DNA from: Deuterostichococcus epilithicus
Taxonomy: Eukaryota; Chlorophyta; Trebouxiophyceae; Prasiolales; Stichococcaceae
NCBI GenBank assembly: GCA_033439295.1
Contig: JAVTLE010000013.1
Span: 1,488,001 to 1,552,000 of the forward strand
Direction of reading: 5' to 3'
Length of the DNA stretch: 64,000 bases
Both the position numbers and the translations under genes were made by a program. Positions 45,221 through 55,701 of the stretch are shown one piece after another. The notes beneath the pieces are model-generated. The model searched no databases. It saw only the letters and a program-made list of their open reading frames with translations, and was not told where the DNA came from. Numbering within the stretch: position 1 is the stretch's first letter; every line of letters starts with the position of its first letter.

Positions 45221-46057
45221 ATGACCCTAGGGTATGTGTGCTTGCATCACAGGAGGATCTATACCAAAACGGGCGATAGTGGCACCTCCAGTCTGTACAG
45301 CGGCGCGCGCCGCACGAAGGACGACGCTGTTTTTCATGCTCTTGGCGATGTGGACGAGCTGAACTCAGCGGTGGGTGTCGCACGAGAGTTTGTGGCGGAG
45401 CTCGACCCGAAGATCGCCCAGCAGGTGGGCGGGATCTGTGATGGGGATCTGTGATGTGCACGGCAGTTTGGCCGGCGACCCATTCGGATCTAGACGTCAG
45501 GGAAGACATGAATGTGGTTTTTTCAGAAGCTGCTGAACTGGCGAATATTTGCATTGCGAAGCTGGAGGTGGTGCAGTCGCGGCTGCTGGACGTTGGGTCG
45601 GCGGTGGCGACGCCCGCAGAGGCGACGGGCGCCGGGAGTGAGGCAAAGAAGCTGCGGGTGCAATTTGACACGGATGCAACAGCCACCCTGGAATCGCGGA
45701 TCGACGAGATGGACGAGGAGCTGCCGCAGCTGACGATGTTCATTCTACCGTCCGGTACGAACGGCTTCATGTTGCTCCTTGCTGGCCATGACAGCAGCAT
45801 TATGCAAGGCATGCGGGCCACGTCGCTTACAGCAAAAGCACGACATGTGGCTGATCCTTGTCTGTGGAATTGATGCAGGTGGCCAGGCATCTTCATTCCT
45901 GCACATGGCCAGATCCATCTGCAGGAGAGCGGAGCGGGCCATCGTGCCGCTGGTGCAGCAGGGTTCTGTCAGTGCTGATGTCGGTGTCTACATGAACCGC
46001 CTCAGTGACTACCTCTTCACCGCCGCGCGTCTTGCGGTCAGTAGTCCACAGCAGTGA
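45221..46057 (+). CDS. MMAB: ATP:cob(I)alamin adenosyltransferase (PduO type)
   Basis: Makes adenosylcobalamin from ATP and cob(I)alamin, the cofactor of methylmalonyl-CoA mutase; usually mitochondrial. Exons 45221-45424, 45562-45754 and 45879-46057 give 192 residues, the normal size of the core enzyme. Family motifs in order: [17 protein letters not shown] near the N-terminus, [30 protein letters not shown] (joined across the last intron) and the nucleotide-site helix [15 protein letters not shown], then [14 protein letters not shown]. The start is uncertain. ATG 45221 gives [11 protein letters not shown] before the conserved core. Alternatively a donor at 45151 spliced to the acceptor at 45252 would join AT to G and start the protein at MRIYTKTGD. 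No clear transit peptide is seen either way. The acceptor at 45561 is AAG. Confidence 0.93.
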
Positions 46058-47237
46058 CGGCTGATGCCCACGGTCGCCCATCGTGAGCTTCCTCTTGTGC
46101 TTGTGTAATGAGTGTCAAGCTCTGATGTTTGCCGCAATGCTGTGTAGGCGAAGAGGGCAGGGGCAGAAGAGGTCTACTACAAGAAAGCGTGAGGCAGGGT
46201 GGTGCAGTGTACTGGATGGGCGCCCAATTCTTTCTGGACCGTTTTCACTGAAGTAAAAGTCACAGCAGCTGCACTGCAGATTCAGGTTGAAGATGCCCTC
46301 TCAGTGAAGTATGTTGCTAGGGAGGGGCTGCTTGATGTGCATTAACACAGTAGGGGTGGTCGCACACACCTAGCTGTATGTTTACTGCAGAGCTTGTTTG
46401 CAAGCGGCGCTGCAGGTGTTTCAAGCAGCCATGCAGGGGTTATTCAAGCCCATGTACCTTGGAACAGCACTTAGTGTGATCGCCTTAGAGCTCCAGGGCT
46501 GCGTGCGACGTTGCACATGCAGCAGCGTCAATGGTAGCGCTGTGCCAATGGACACAAGTAAAATTCTTAAATCGCAAATGGGGCTTGAAAACTACCGTGC
46601 TACCTGCGTGCTGCTTTCCGGCCTCCGCTCTGGCCAGCCTGCAACTGTTTCAGCAATATTGCACCCTCTTTGCCTGGAGGTATGCCTTGACAGTCGGTCA
46701 GACATACTTTTCAGGGGGCCTTTAGGTGCATAGCACACTGCCTTGTCCAACACGTTTCAAGATAGCCCTCGCCTGTTGACACTGGCCCCTACAGCCACTG
46801 TCTAGCGCAACTGGGGCACTTCCTGTCAGCCTAATCCTCGAGTCAGGTGCCTTTTCTGTCGTGTGCATGCTGCTTGGCCGACCCCGCCTGAGTGCATTCC
46901 ACCCGCTCGCACATTGGTTCTCGTTTCCTTTGTTGCGGGGACAGTAGTAAATGGCGCTTGTTAGGGTTCCCGCCGCATCAACCGCCGATGAACGCCTGGC
47001 CTCATCGTGGCTACTTCCCGAGCTCCAGCTCCAGCTGGTTCGCCACCATGTTTCGCCGAGCCTTGCCCACAGTGCTAGTCTCAAAGTTCCGATCGATCGC
47101 ATCCACTGCATCGTCGGGGATTTAAGCACACAAGGAGCCGACCAGTGCCCTGCGAAGCAACTGCAAGTATTTCAGCATCGCTTCTGAACCCCACTCCACA
47201 CGCTCGGCGCACTCTCCGATGTGAACTTTAGCACTTC
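46058..47237. other. Long intergenic stretch, no gene seen
   Basis: About 1.2 kb. Holds the MMAB 3' end with its TGTAA and the ZnT9 5' region. Short open frames exist (for example 46951-47187) but show no family match, splice context or codon bias. Confidence 0.6.
46104..46108 (+). terminator. TGTAA polyadenylation signal, MMAB
   Basis: Chlorophyte-type TGTAA 47 bases after the MMAB stop codon. Confidence 0.6.
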
Positions 47238-50200
47238 ATGCTGCACGCGCTGCTCAAATGTGCCAGCAGGACCATGTGGCAGGCGCACCGGTGTCCACTT
47301 GCAAATTCAGCACGTGCATCGGCCGTTGATCTCGTCAGATTCAGAAGCCCCAGCTGTCCTGCTGGCCTGCGGGACTGCGACGCTGCTCGTGGCGTAGCAA
47401 CCTCTGCTTCGATGGCAGGCCTGCAGCCATTTTGCGCTCCGAACCAAGGACATGGCGCGTCCAGCCCTCACAGCCTGCACCCCGCCGCCGCAGCCAGCGC
47501 ACAACAGCGACATTTCGCTCGGCTTGCATCTCGAGCACACTCACCGGACGGCCTGCAGCGCGTCATCTTTGCTGGGCGGCAGTTGACACCGGCCAACAGC
47601 CTCGCGCACAGACAGCGGTTCGGCGGCGACGGCGCCGGCGCCGGCGGCAGCGGCTTCCGGTGGCAGCCTCCCGGCCAGCTGTCGGCGGCTCAAAATTTCA
47701 GCATCTGGAACGGCTCGCACGACCAGAAACAGGAAGAGGGCTTCCAGAGGTGAGCTGTTTGAAGTGCTGTGGTTTCGGGGCAGGTCCATGGCGAGCAGGT
47801 CACCTGCATGACGGACAGACTCACGCTGAAATGTCTGCAACGATCTGCTCTGCAGGTCGCCGGACTTGCTGGATGCTGCTCCAATCTTCGCAAGCGCAGA
47901 TGACAAGTCGTCGCCCCAATCCCTCGAGGACGCATTCAAGGAGAAGACCTCGTACCGCCGGGAGCTGCACACCGTCAACGTTGGTGAGCATGTGCTGCAG
48001 ATCAGAAGAGTTCCATGCCTGCACGCCCAGCTTCGTGGCTTGACACTTGCACACTTCATCAACCACTGCTGAGCGGCATGGCATCATGCTTTGCAGCCAT
48101 TGGGACGAACTTCGCCATCTTTCTGGCAAAGCTAGGAGTTTTTTCCTTCACCGGCAGCAAGTGAGTATCTGACTGGCAGGCTTGACACACACAGTCGAGC
48201 ACCCCTGACATGCATCAACGATGCGTGAGCAACCCCCAGGCTGCTAAGCATGTGGTTTTGTGCCTGCAGCGCACTCTTTGCAGAGGCAATTCACTCGCTG
48301 GCAGACGTGGCAAATCAGGTACAAGGTTCGACGATCGTTCATGCCATGTCCAGCAGACACACCACGAGTGGCCCACATCGATCCCTGACGATCCACCCAC
48401 GGCCGTGCAGGCGCTGCTGTGGGTGGGCATTACGCGCGCCAAGCGCAAGCCCACCAAGCTGCACCCGTACGGCTACATGCGCGATAAGTTTGTCTTCAGC
48501 CTCATCTCCGCCGTCGGCATCTTCTGCCTGGGCGCCGGCGTGTCGGTGTGGCACGGCTGCGCGGGGCTGCTGGCTGCGCAGCCCGTGGAGCACATCGCCT
48601 GGAGTGCCGCAGGTGGGTCCGAGCAAGGCTCTGCGGCTTGGGCTGACTGCTCCCTTGGGCGCCTGTTGCACGGTTGACATTCGGGCGAGGCAGGAGGCGC
48701 TGCACCCACACGGAGCGCTAGGCCTAGCGCCGCGCATTCGTCTGGCGTCCACCTCCCTGGTCGTAGCAACGTCGAAGACAGTTGGGCGTTCGTCTCAATG
48801 TCATCCAGCCGAACCTCGGGCTCAGCGCTGCCCGCCGACGCGCAGTACTGGGGCTGTCGCAGGTGCTGGCGAGCACGTCGCCGGTGGCGGCGGTGCTCCA
48901 AAACCTGTAGCGTCTGCCAAAGCTTGTGGCTGAGCGCAGCTGCTTCCGCTGCGCAGTGCTGGGGCTGTCGCTGGTGCTGGAGAGCGCGTCGCTGGTGGTG
49001 GCAGTGAGGGCGGTGCGAGCTGGGGCCGAGCAGGCAGGACTACCCTTCAGGGAGTATGTGCGGCGCGGCATCGACCCCACCTCCGTCGCCGTCATGATGG
49101 AGGACAGCGGCGCAGTCGCCGGCCTCGCCATCGCAGGTGCGTCCCTCGGATGCTTTGTCCGGCTGGAGCACACTTAAATTTTGCAGTGCTCCCATGACGA
49201 AGCACCACGGCGCTGCCGCCAGTCTTGCTGTCTTGCGTCCCTCGGTTGGCCGTCGACAGATACCAGACGGAATCTGGGCGGTCGCCAAATCCGCAGCGCC
49301 GTCGACGGCCTCCCCGTCGCGTGTCTTCGAATCTTTCTTTGGCATCACAGAGAGAGAGAGCAAATAGTTGTGCAGCTTCTAACCCTGCTGCTCCTCACGC
49401 CAGGCCAACCTTGATTATACGTGGCTGCCCGCTGGTTGCTTGCCAGGATCCTACAACATGTACCTGTGCTGGGGACCTGCGCACTTTGCCGCGGCAAATC
49501 TGCACTCCAGTGCTTGCGAGGTTTCAGCGGTTTCAGATGCAGCTGTGGGCCAACCGGCAGTTGCAAGGAGGGGTGTCTCGCGCAACTGAAGCCGGTCTGT
49601 GCCGCAGGGCTGTGTACAACGCTGGTACATTTCACGGGGCAGGTCATGTGGGACAGCATCGGCTCCATCTGCGTTGGCTGCATGATGGGCGTCACCGCCT
49701 GGTTCCTCATTTCCCGCAACCGCCAGATGCTCATCGGTGGGTGTCCTTGTCTGCTGTACTCATCAATACCGGCGTGCTTTCTTGTGCGCGGCGCATTTGA
49801 AGCTCGGGTTGAGGTCTGTGGCTCAGCAGCGCATGTTTTGCACGCAAGCAGCCCTGGTATGCGCTCTGCGCCGGAGAGCAGATGGTTACAGACCCATTGC
49901 TCGCATCTGTGCAGGCCGGTCGATGGACCAGACAGATATGCAGACGATCATCAAGCACCTCGAGGCCGACCCAGTCGTAGAGGTGCGCTGGCCTGTGCTC
50001 GATGTGTGCTCACGCAGGCACTTTCCCACTGAATGTGCTGGAACCCGCTCCCAATGATTGCACTGGGCCTCTGATGCAATCCCACCTGTGCCTTCAGCAG
50101 CCTCTTGACAACTAATCCAGCTCAGCTTGCTAATGTCAAGGCCGTCTATGACGCCAAGAGCGAGGAGATCGGGCCGGGCATCTTCAGATTCAAGGCTGAG

Positions 50201-50990
50201 ATTGGTGCGCCACCTCTCTCAAAGTCCTGCAGTGCGCCTTCGGTGTACAACCGCCTGCCAGCGATCACGTACAGAAGCTTGAACTTGAGGAATGCAGGGC
50301 AGACTCTCCCTCATCTCCTCGAAATGGGTTTTCATGATAACTGGCTGTTCATCGTAGCAGAATGCTGCACATGCTGTCGCTGCGTCTCGATTCGCCATGG
50401 TGCACAAGGAATCATCTGGGTCCTTCCGCAGACTTTTCGGGGGAGGAGGTGGTGCAGCGGCACATGAACGGGTCAGGGCGCAGCAACCTGCTGCGCCGCA
50501 TCCAGACGGCTGCAAGGAACGACATGGAGCTGGACCATGCCCTCAAAGCCTACGGTGCGCTTCTGGCCATGAATGCCATGAGCTGCAGATTTGCATAGCA
50601 TAAGGCCGGGGGCCGCACACCTGCACCATGACGTCACACGGGCGCAAGTCCCGGCAGTTGCCCGGGCACCCGCCTGCGACGTCACGTGTGTCCTTGTGAC
50701 ACGAGAGCACGAGGTGTAGACCGGCTGCCCCATGGCCCTCAAGGTCGCACTTGAGGTGAGGCAGGCTCCTTGCTGATGCGGCAGCGGCCAACGGCGATAC
50801 CGCTGCGGAATGTGTGCGACTGGGTACTCTGCGACGCCCCGCAGGCGAGGACATTATCAGCGCGGTGGGCGCAGAGGTGGATCGCATCGAGACGGAGATC
50901 CAGGCCATCAATCCCGGCATCCGCTATGTCGACCTGGAAACCGACCGCGGCCAGGTGGGCAGTCGCCCGAGGGAAAGCCTGCACATGTGA
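47238..50990 (+). CDS. SLC30A9: Zinc transporter ZnT9-like (CDF family)
   Basis: Cation diffusion facilitator; animal ZnT9 exports zinc from mitochondria. Exons: 47238-47749, 47856-47983, 48097-48160, 48270-48318, 48411-48612, 48957-49136, 49608-49736, 49915-49982, 50126-50204, 50432-50554, 50845-50990, about 559 residues (human 568). The first 90 residues (MLHALLKCASRTMWQAHRC onward) look like a mitochondrial presequence. The TM2 metal motif HSLADVANQ is intact, followed by HPYGYMRDKFVFSLISAVGI. The second membrane site reads MMEDSGAVAG, matching the unusual ZnT9 form. The C-terminus carries ZnT9-specific segments: SIGSICVGCMMGVTAWFLI, FRFKAEIDFSG and IISAVGAEVDRIETEI, then RYVDLE. Reading on from the last exon meets a stop at 50988; splicing to 51004 would need a 49-base intron and is less likely. 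Confidence 0.93.
48841..49010 (+). repeat. Duplicated 5' edge of ZnT9 exon 48957-49136
   Basis: CGCAG-TACTGGGGCTGTCGC at 48841 repeats the real junction CGCAG-TGCTGGGGCTGTCGC at 48952, offset 111 bases, and similarity continues for about 55 bases. The copy keeps a CAG acceptor but reaches a stop (TAG) near 48909, so using it would truncate the protein. Confidence 0.9.
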
Positions 50991-51766
50991 ATCTTTCCCG
51001 CAGGTAGTTGTGGTGTCAGATGCACAGCCCTGCATTCGGCCAGGAGCAGGGCGGGACCTCAGGGCAGCCAGCGTTCATGCCGAGCACATGCTGACGCTGA
51101 AGCGCTCCATCCAACGGCTGGGCATCTGTGCCGGAAACACACTCTGAGTAGCGGGGGACTTTCTGCAGGCTTCCACGTGGCCGCGGTCCCGGCGGGCGGT
51201 GACGCCGCCAGAGGTCGCTCCAGCGTGGTAGGCGCCCCAGCGGGCTGCAGCCTGAGGGGCTTCAATTAGCGGACGCACGCCTGCGGTTGCCGCCATGCTA
51301 CCGGCGGCAGGCCTGAGGCGCTAAGACAGGAGGCCCAGCGTGGCAGCATTGCTGCCGGCATGGATGTTGCGGTGCGGCACGCACTGGAAGACTACTGACA
51401 GCCAGTAGCATGCATTCGAGGTGCAAGTTTGAGCGTGCTCGAGCCGCCCCACCAACAGCAGTGCGGCTTGCACCAGCACGAGTACTCGTACACTAGGTAG
51501 CACCATTTTGCTCTGCGTTTAGATCACTCAATTGGATTGAAATTCAGAGGCAATGACTTTCCTTGGTTGTGGGATGCACAAAGCCATGCGATTGTAATGC
51601 GATTGTAAGTGACTGTGATCATCCGTGTTCATCTGCATACTGCCACAAGCAGACCGCATCATGCAGACCGCATTGGACATGACAATGTCCTGCAACATGC
51701 CATTCGACAGGTCCGCTTGATTGCATAAAAGCTTGTCAAGTGCCTGAGCTTGGTTTCGCGCTGTGC
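50991..51766. other. Intergenic ZnT9/RrmJ
   Basis: No gene seen. Two TGTAA motifs lie in a short direct repeat (GCGATTGTAA twice, 51588-51608), too far from the ZnT9 stop to assign firmly. Confidence 0.55.
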
Positions 51767-53270
51767 ATGAGCCGGCGCGTGGGGCCAGCAGACAGGTTCT
51801 TCCGACTTGCAAAAGTGAGATCGAATTCCTGCGCGGTGATCTGATGATTTCTGCCCAGTGCAAGCACGTGTGGCATCCTGCGCTTGTGTCTGTTGTGCTC
51901 AGGCGCAAGGCTACGTGGCAAGGAGCGCGTTCAAGCTGCAGGAGCTGCAACGGAAGCACCATGTGATACCAAAAGGCATGCGCGCCTGCTGGCAGAACAT
52001 ATTCCCACATGCCACAATCCATCCGTGACACCGAGTCCTGCAAAACGTGGGAAAACCTAATTGTCTGGCATCAGCGCGCATCAGCGCTTTGAGACCGGAG
52101 GCCCAAGGGCAGCGCCGCTGAAATTGCGCCATGGCTTGAAATGCGCAGGCGGCTCGGTGCTGGACCTGGGGTGCGCCCCCGGCTCCTGGCTGCAGGTGGC
52201 CTGCCAGGCGCTGGGGCCGCGGCCCGCTGGCGGCCTGGTGGTGGGCGTGGACCTGCAGGCGGTGGCGCTGCCGGACCGGCACACCGATGCGGCGCGCGTG
52301 CGTCTGCTGCGGGCGGATGTGAGGGCCCTGGACGCCGCGGCGCTGCGCGCCCTGCTGCCGCCGTGCGTAATCTCGAGACGTGTTTCGAAAGGAAGCACCC
52401 GAGAACGGAGAATAGTGACAGTAGGCCAGCTTTGGTAGATGGTTCTGCTGTGCCATTGGTGCACATCCGGAAGCTGCGCCTATGGCGTCTACGGCGGAAG
52501 AAGTCTGCGGCGGCACTTGGCACGCTCCCTTGACAGCGGCTTGCTGCTGGTGCCGAAGCACAGCCATCCGGCGACTGCATCGCCGCCAACCGCAGCGGGC
52601 CACTGCTGCCTGCTGCAGACGCCTTCGCGCGCATACACGGCGGCCACCTCACCTGCTTGTTGCACCTTTGATGCAGAATACCTCTTGGCCTGCAGGGCAG
52701 CGGCGGGCTTCGATGCGGTGCTGTCCGACATGGCGCCCTCCACGACTGGCATGGCATCTGCGGACGTGCTGCAGTCGCTGGACCTGGCGCAGTGCGCAGC
52801 AGACCTAGCTCTGGGCGGCGAGGCGCCGCTGCTGGCGCCGCGTGGCAGCCTGGTGGTCAAGGTGTTGGAGGTGTGTTCGCTACCTGCACAACATGGTGTG
52901 CGAGAAAATTGGCGTTGCATAGTCCAGTGGTGCGGCGAGTGCTGCAGTGACGGCGAACCCAGTGCGGCTCTGCCACCAAGCAATGTTGCCGCTGGTCGTG
53001 CCTCTTTATAAGGCACCGGCCTGGACCCTGGCGCCCATGTGCTGTCTGTCGGCTTGTGCCTGCTGCTGAAACACGTCTGCGCGGCTGTAGTTCGGCCCGA
53101 GGTCTTATACCTCGTTCTTGAAGGTCTCCGTCTTTCGGGTGCAGGGACAGGGCATGACTGAGTTCGTGAAGGACCTGCGTCCGCATTTCCAGCGGGTCCT
53201 GCATGCCCGGCCGCAAGCGACAAGAGCCGAGTCCAGGGAGGTTTATATTGTTGCGCTGGGCCGCCAGTGA
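51767..53270 (+). CDS. MRM2: RrmJ/MRM2-type rRNA 2'-O-methyltransferase
   Basis: Methylates a uridine 2'-O in the peptidyl-transferase A-loop of organellar (or bacterial) 23S-type rRNA, using S-adenosylmethionine. Exons 51767-51814, 51903-51975, 52149-52362, 52696-52870 and 53145-53270 give about 211 residues; E. coli RrmJ has 209. The order is DRFFRLAKAQGYVARSAFKL, then VIPKGGSVLDLGCAPGSW (SAM site), GFDAVLSDMAPSTTG, GSLVVKVLE, and SREVYIVALGR at the end. The K-D-K-E catalytic set is complete (Lys of SAFKL, Asp of LSDMA, Lys of VVKVL, Glu of SREVY). The donor at 51976 is GC (AAAG|GCATGC), required to join PK to GGSVLD in frame. No long presequence, so the compartment (mitochondrion or plastid) is not settled. 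Confidence 0.93.
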
Positions 53271-53690
53271 AGTTTGAGTCAACCGTGAACGGACAGTGTT
53301 TACGACACGGGGCTCGTTGAGATGTCGTCGAAGCTCGAAGTCGTGTTGGCTCTCAAGTTGCTGAGTCCATTGATTAACAGTCGGTACCTGGAGCCGCAGG
53401 CATGAAATGGTGAACACCGACACCTCTCCGGCTGCACTGCACTGGAGGTGCATGGATTCAATCAAAACGCTGGGCGTCTGCAGAAGAGCAGAGGGCGTGG
53501 CCTCCATCAGCAGCACCCTCGCCAGCAGGACCAGCATGGCATGCACACAGTGTGCACGGCGTGAGTGTGGAACGAGTAGCCCTTTATCGAAAACCCTCAG
53601 TCCGCTCGTGAATCGACACGACATCAGCCCGAACTACTCGCAGAATGCACGCTCCTTGTTCCCACCAGTAGCACCCATGCACACGTGCTG
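53271..53690. other. Convergent 3' region, RrmJ/TAF7
   Basis: No coding support; untranslated regions of two convergent genes. Confidence 0.55.
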
Positions 53691-55065
53691 TCAGATCTCC
53701 TCAGCGGCAATAGGGTCTGCTGGCGGGCCAGCAGGCGCCGCCGCCGTAGCGGCCGGCTGCCCGCCTCCGCCGACAGTGCCGCCAGCTGCTGCAGACGCTG
53801 CAGCTGCTGCCTCCTTGGCGGCCTTGGCCTTCTTGCCGCGCGGCCCCGCGGGCNGCTTGCGGCCGCCGGCGCCGCGCGGANCCCGCGGCACCGGCTTGGC
53901 CAGCGGCCGCGCCGGCTGCCAGCTGCCGCGCCCCGCCTCGTCCACGATGTACTCCTCCTCCACGTCGACAAATTCCACGCCGTCCGGCGCACCGCCCTGC
54001 GAGTGAATTTCCAGCGTTCAGAGTTCAGGCGTCCAGAAGTGTTGAGCGCCCACGACCCTGACACGGCGGTGCAGCAGCAGCAACTTCCCGGAGGACGACC
54101 ATGAGGCCAGCCCAACCAGCACTTGCTGCCTGTGCATTCTCTGGTAAACGAGCAAATATGCCAAGCCGACGCACCCCGAGGATGGCCAGGAGGTCCTGCT
54201 CTGTCTTGGCGACGAGCGCTGGGTCGACGTTTGGGCGCGGCCGGAAGTGGCGGGCGCGAGCATCGCGCATCGCCGGCGTCACCCCATGCCGCGCCTCGGG
54301 GCCCGGCGGCGCTGCCGCGCCCTTGTCTGTCACCAGCAGCATCTGCGTGGCACTGTCGTCCTTCACAGCCTTGACACCCGAACAAGTAGATGATCCTCGT
54401 CAAGCGTGTTGAAGCGCAGCGCGCCTTGGAAAAAACTGCCGCGGTGCATGTCCGTGTCACCGGCAGCACCTTGCTGGGGCTGAGGCGCTGCCCAGAAGGC
54501 AATGGTGCACAAGTGCACGCCGGAAGGTTTAAACGTGCAGCCCACCTGGCCGATGTCGTTGGACTTGACGAGGTGGACGTCATCGTACGTCTTGTATGTC
54601 TCCACGATTGTCGGCAGGTCCAGCAGGTGCACAGCAAACTCGTCGCCGCCGACCTTGAATGTGCCCGGCTGGTCCTCCGCTGCACGCAGCAGAACCGCCG
54701 CGAGGTCTGGACCCCGCAAAGACTTGCAGACCATTGGAGCTCACGTCACGAAACGATTCCGTCCGAGGGCAGTTGCTTGGAGCACCGCTGCAGCTGCCGG
54801 CCAGCCATGGGGCCTCTTATGCACCACGCGGAGGCTGGCCTTATCAGCGTAGGGTGGTGGGACCATGCATGCCACCAACATTTCGCACAGCGACAGCTTC
54901 TCAGGGCACGCATGCGATACTGAAGCGCCCACCTAAGAATTTGAGGTCCATTTCGGCATCCTTGGGGCGGGCAGCGGCGTCCTCGCGCAGCATGCGCTGA
55001 AGGCGCGCCGCCAGGCCCCGGTCCTGCACCCGCAGCAGGTACTGCTCCTCCCGATCGTCCGCCAT
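53691..55065 (-). CDS. TAF7: TFIID subunit TAF7
   Basis: Subunit of the general transcription factor TFIID, partner of TAF1. Exons 55065-54933, 54679-54546, 54369-54175 and 53996-53691 give about 255 residues. MADDREEQYLLRVQ matches the TAF7 opening (EEQ-x-[IL]LRV). The TAFII55 domain continues with GTFKVGGDEFAVHLLDLP, TIVETYKTYDD and LVKSNDIGQ. Exon 3 contains ARHGVTPAMRDARARHF followed by PALVAKTEQDLLAIL, the plant-type TAF7 signature. The tail is acidic (EFVDVEEEYIVDE) then basic and Ala/Pro rich, with two unresolved bases at 53854 and 53881. The acceptor of exon 3 is AAG rather than CAG. Confidence 0.92.
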
Positions 55066-55701
55066 GTTCCCGCCGCCAGGCGCGCCTGCAGTGCGGCATG
55101 TTTGGCAAGACTGGGGCCGAGGGACTTACATGATGCACCGTCCACCAGAGCACGGCCCAGAGGGCTCTGCACCGAGACGCCGAGACGTGCCTTCCCTGTG
55201 CGTCGGCAGGTGCTGGCAATAAGGCACATTCCACGTTGGCGGTCATGCATCGAATGGGTGTGTCGCTGTTGAGAGGCAAGAGGCACCTCGCGCCGCCCGG
55301 CGCCGCCGCTCAGGTCATGTGCGCTGAGTGTGGCGCACGCAGCATGTGCTCCCACAGCGTCGAAATTCCCGCGCTGACTCGCAAACCAGTGCTTACTTCC
55401 TGACTGACAATATGTTCGACACTGCTGCACTGCTGCCGTAATTGTTCAGTGAATTTCCAAGCCAAAAGATGCTGGCGCTGAGACTGGGGATGGCAGTAGC
55501 GAGGCCTGATACAACGCAGCTGTCCTGGACCAGTGGGAAGTGTTTACTAGGTGGACAATGCTTAGCGTAGATTGCAACAGTGCTTCTGACGAGAGTCTCT
55601 GCGGTCTTGCAACTCGTACAGGTAGTCGTGACTAATTTGTGGGGCGTGACTGCCGCACCCAATGCACATTCGCCTTCGCTCCGCTTTACTGTCTTGCCAC
55701 C
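55066..55701. other. Divergent TAF7/carrier promoter region
   Basis: Shared 5' region; no gene or named motif. Confidence 0.5.

Noticed and set aside
46951-47187. A 78-residue open frame in the long intergenic stretch
   Set aside because: No family resemblance, no upstream context and no codon bias; likely chance.
51004-51147. A last ZnT9 exon of 48 codons
   Set aside because: It would need a 49-base intron, much shorter than others here, and lies beyond the conserved C-terminus; reading through to the stop at 50988 is simpler.
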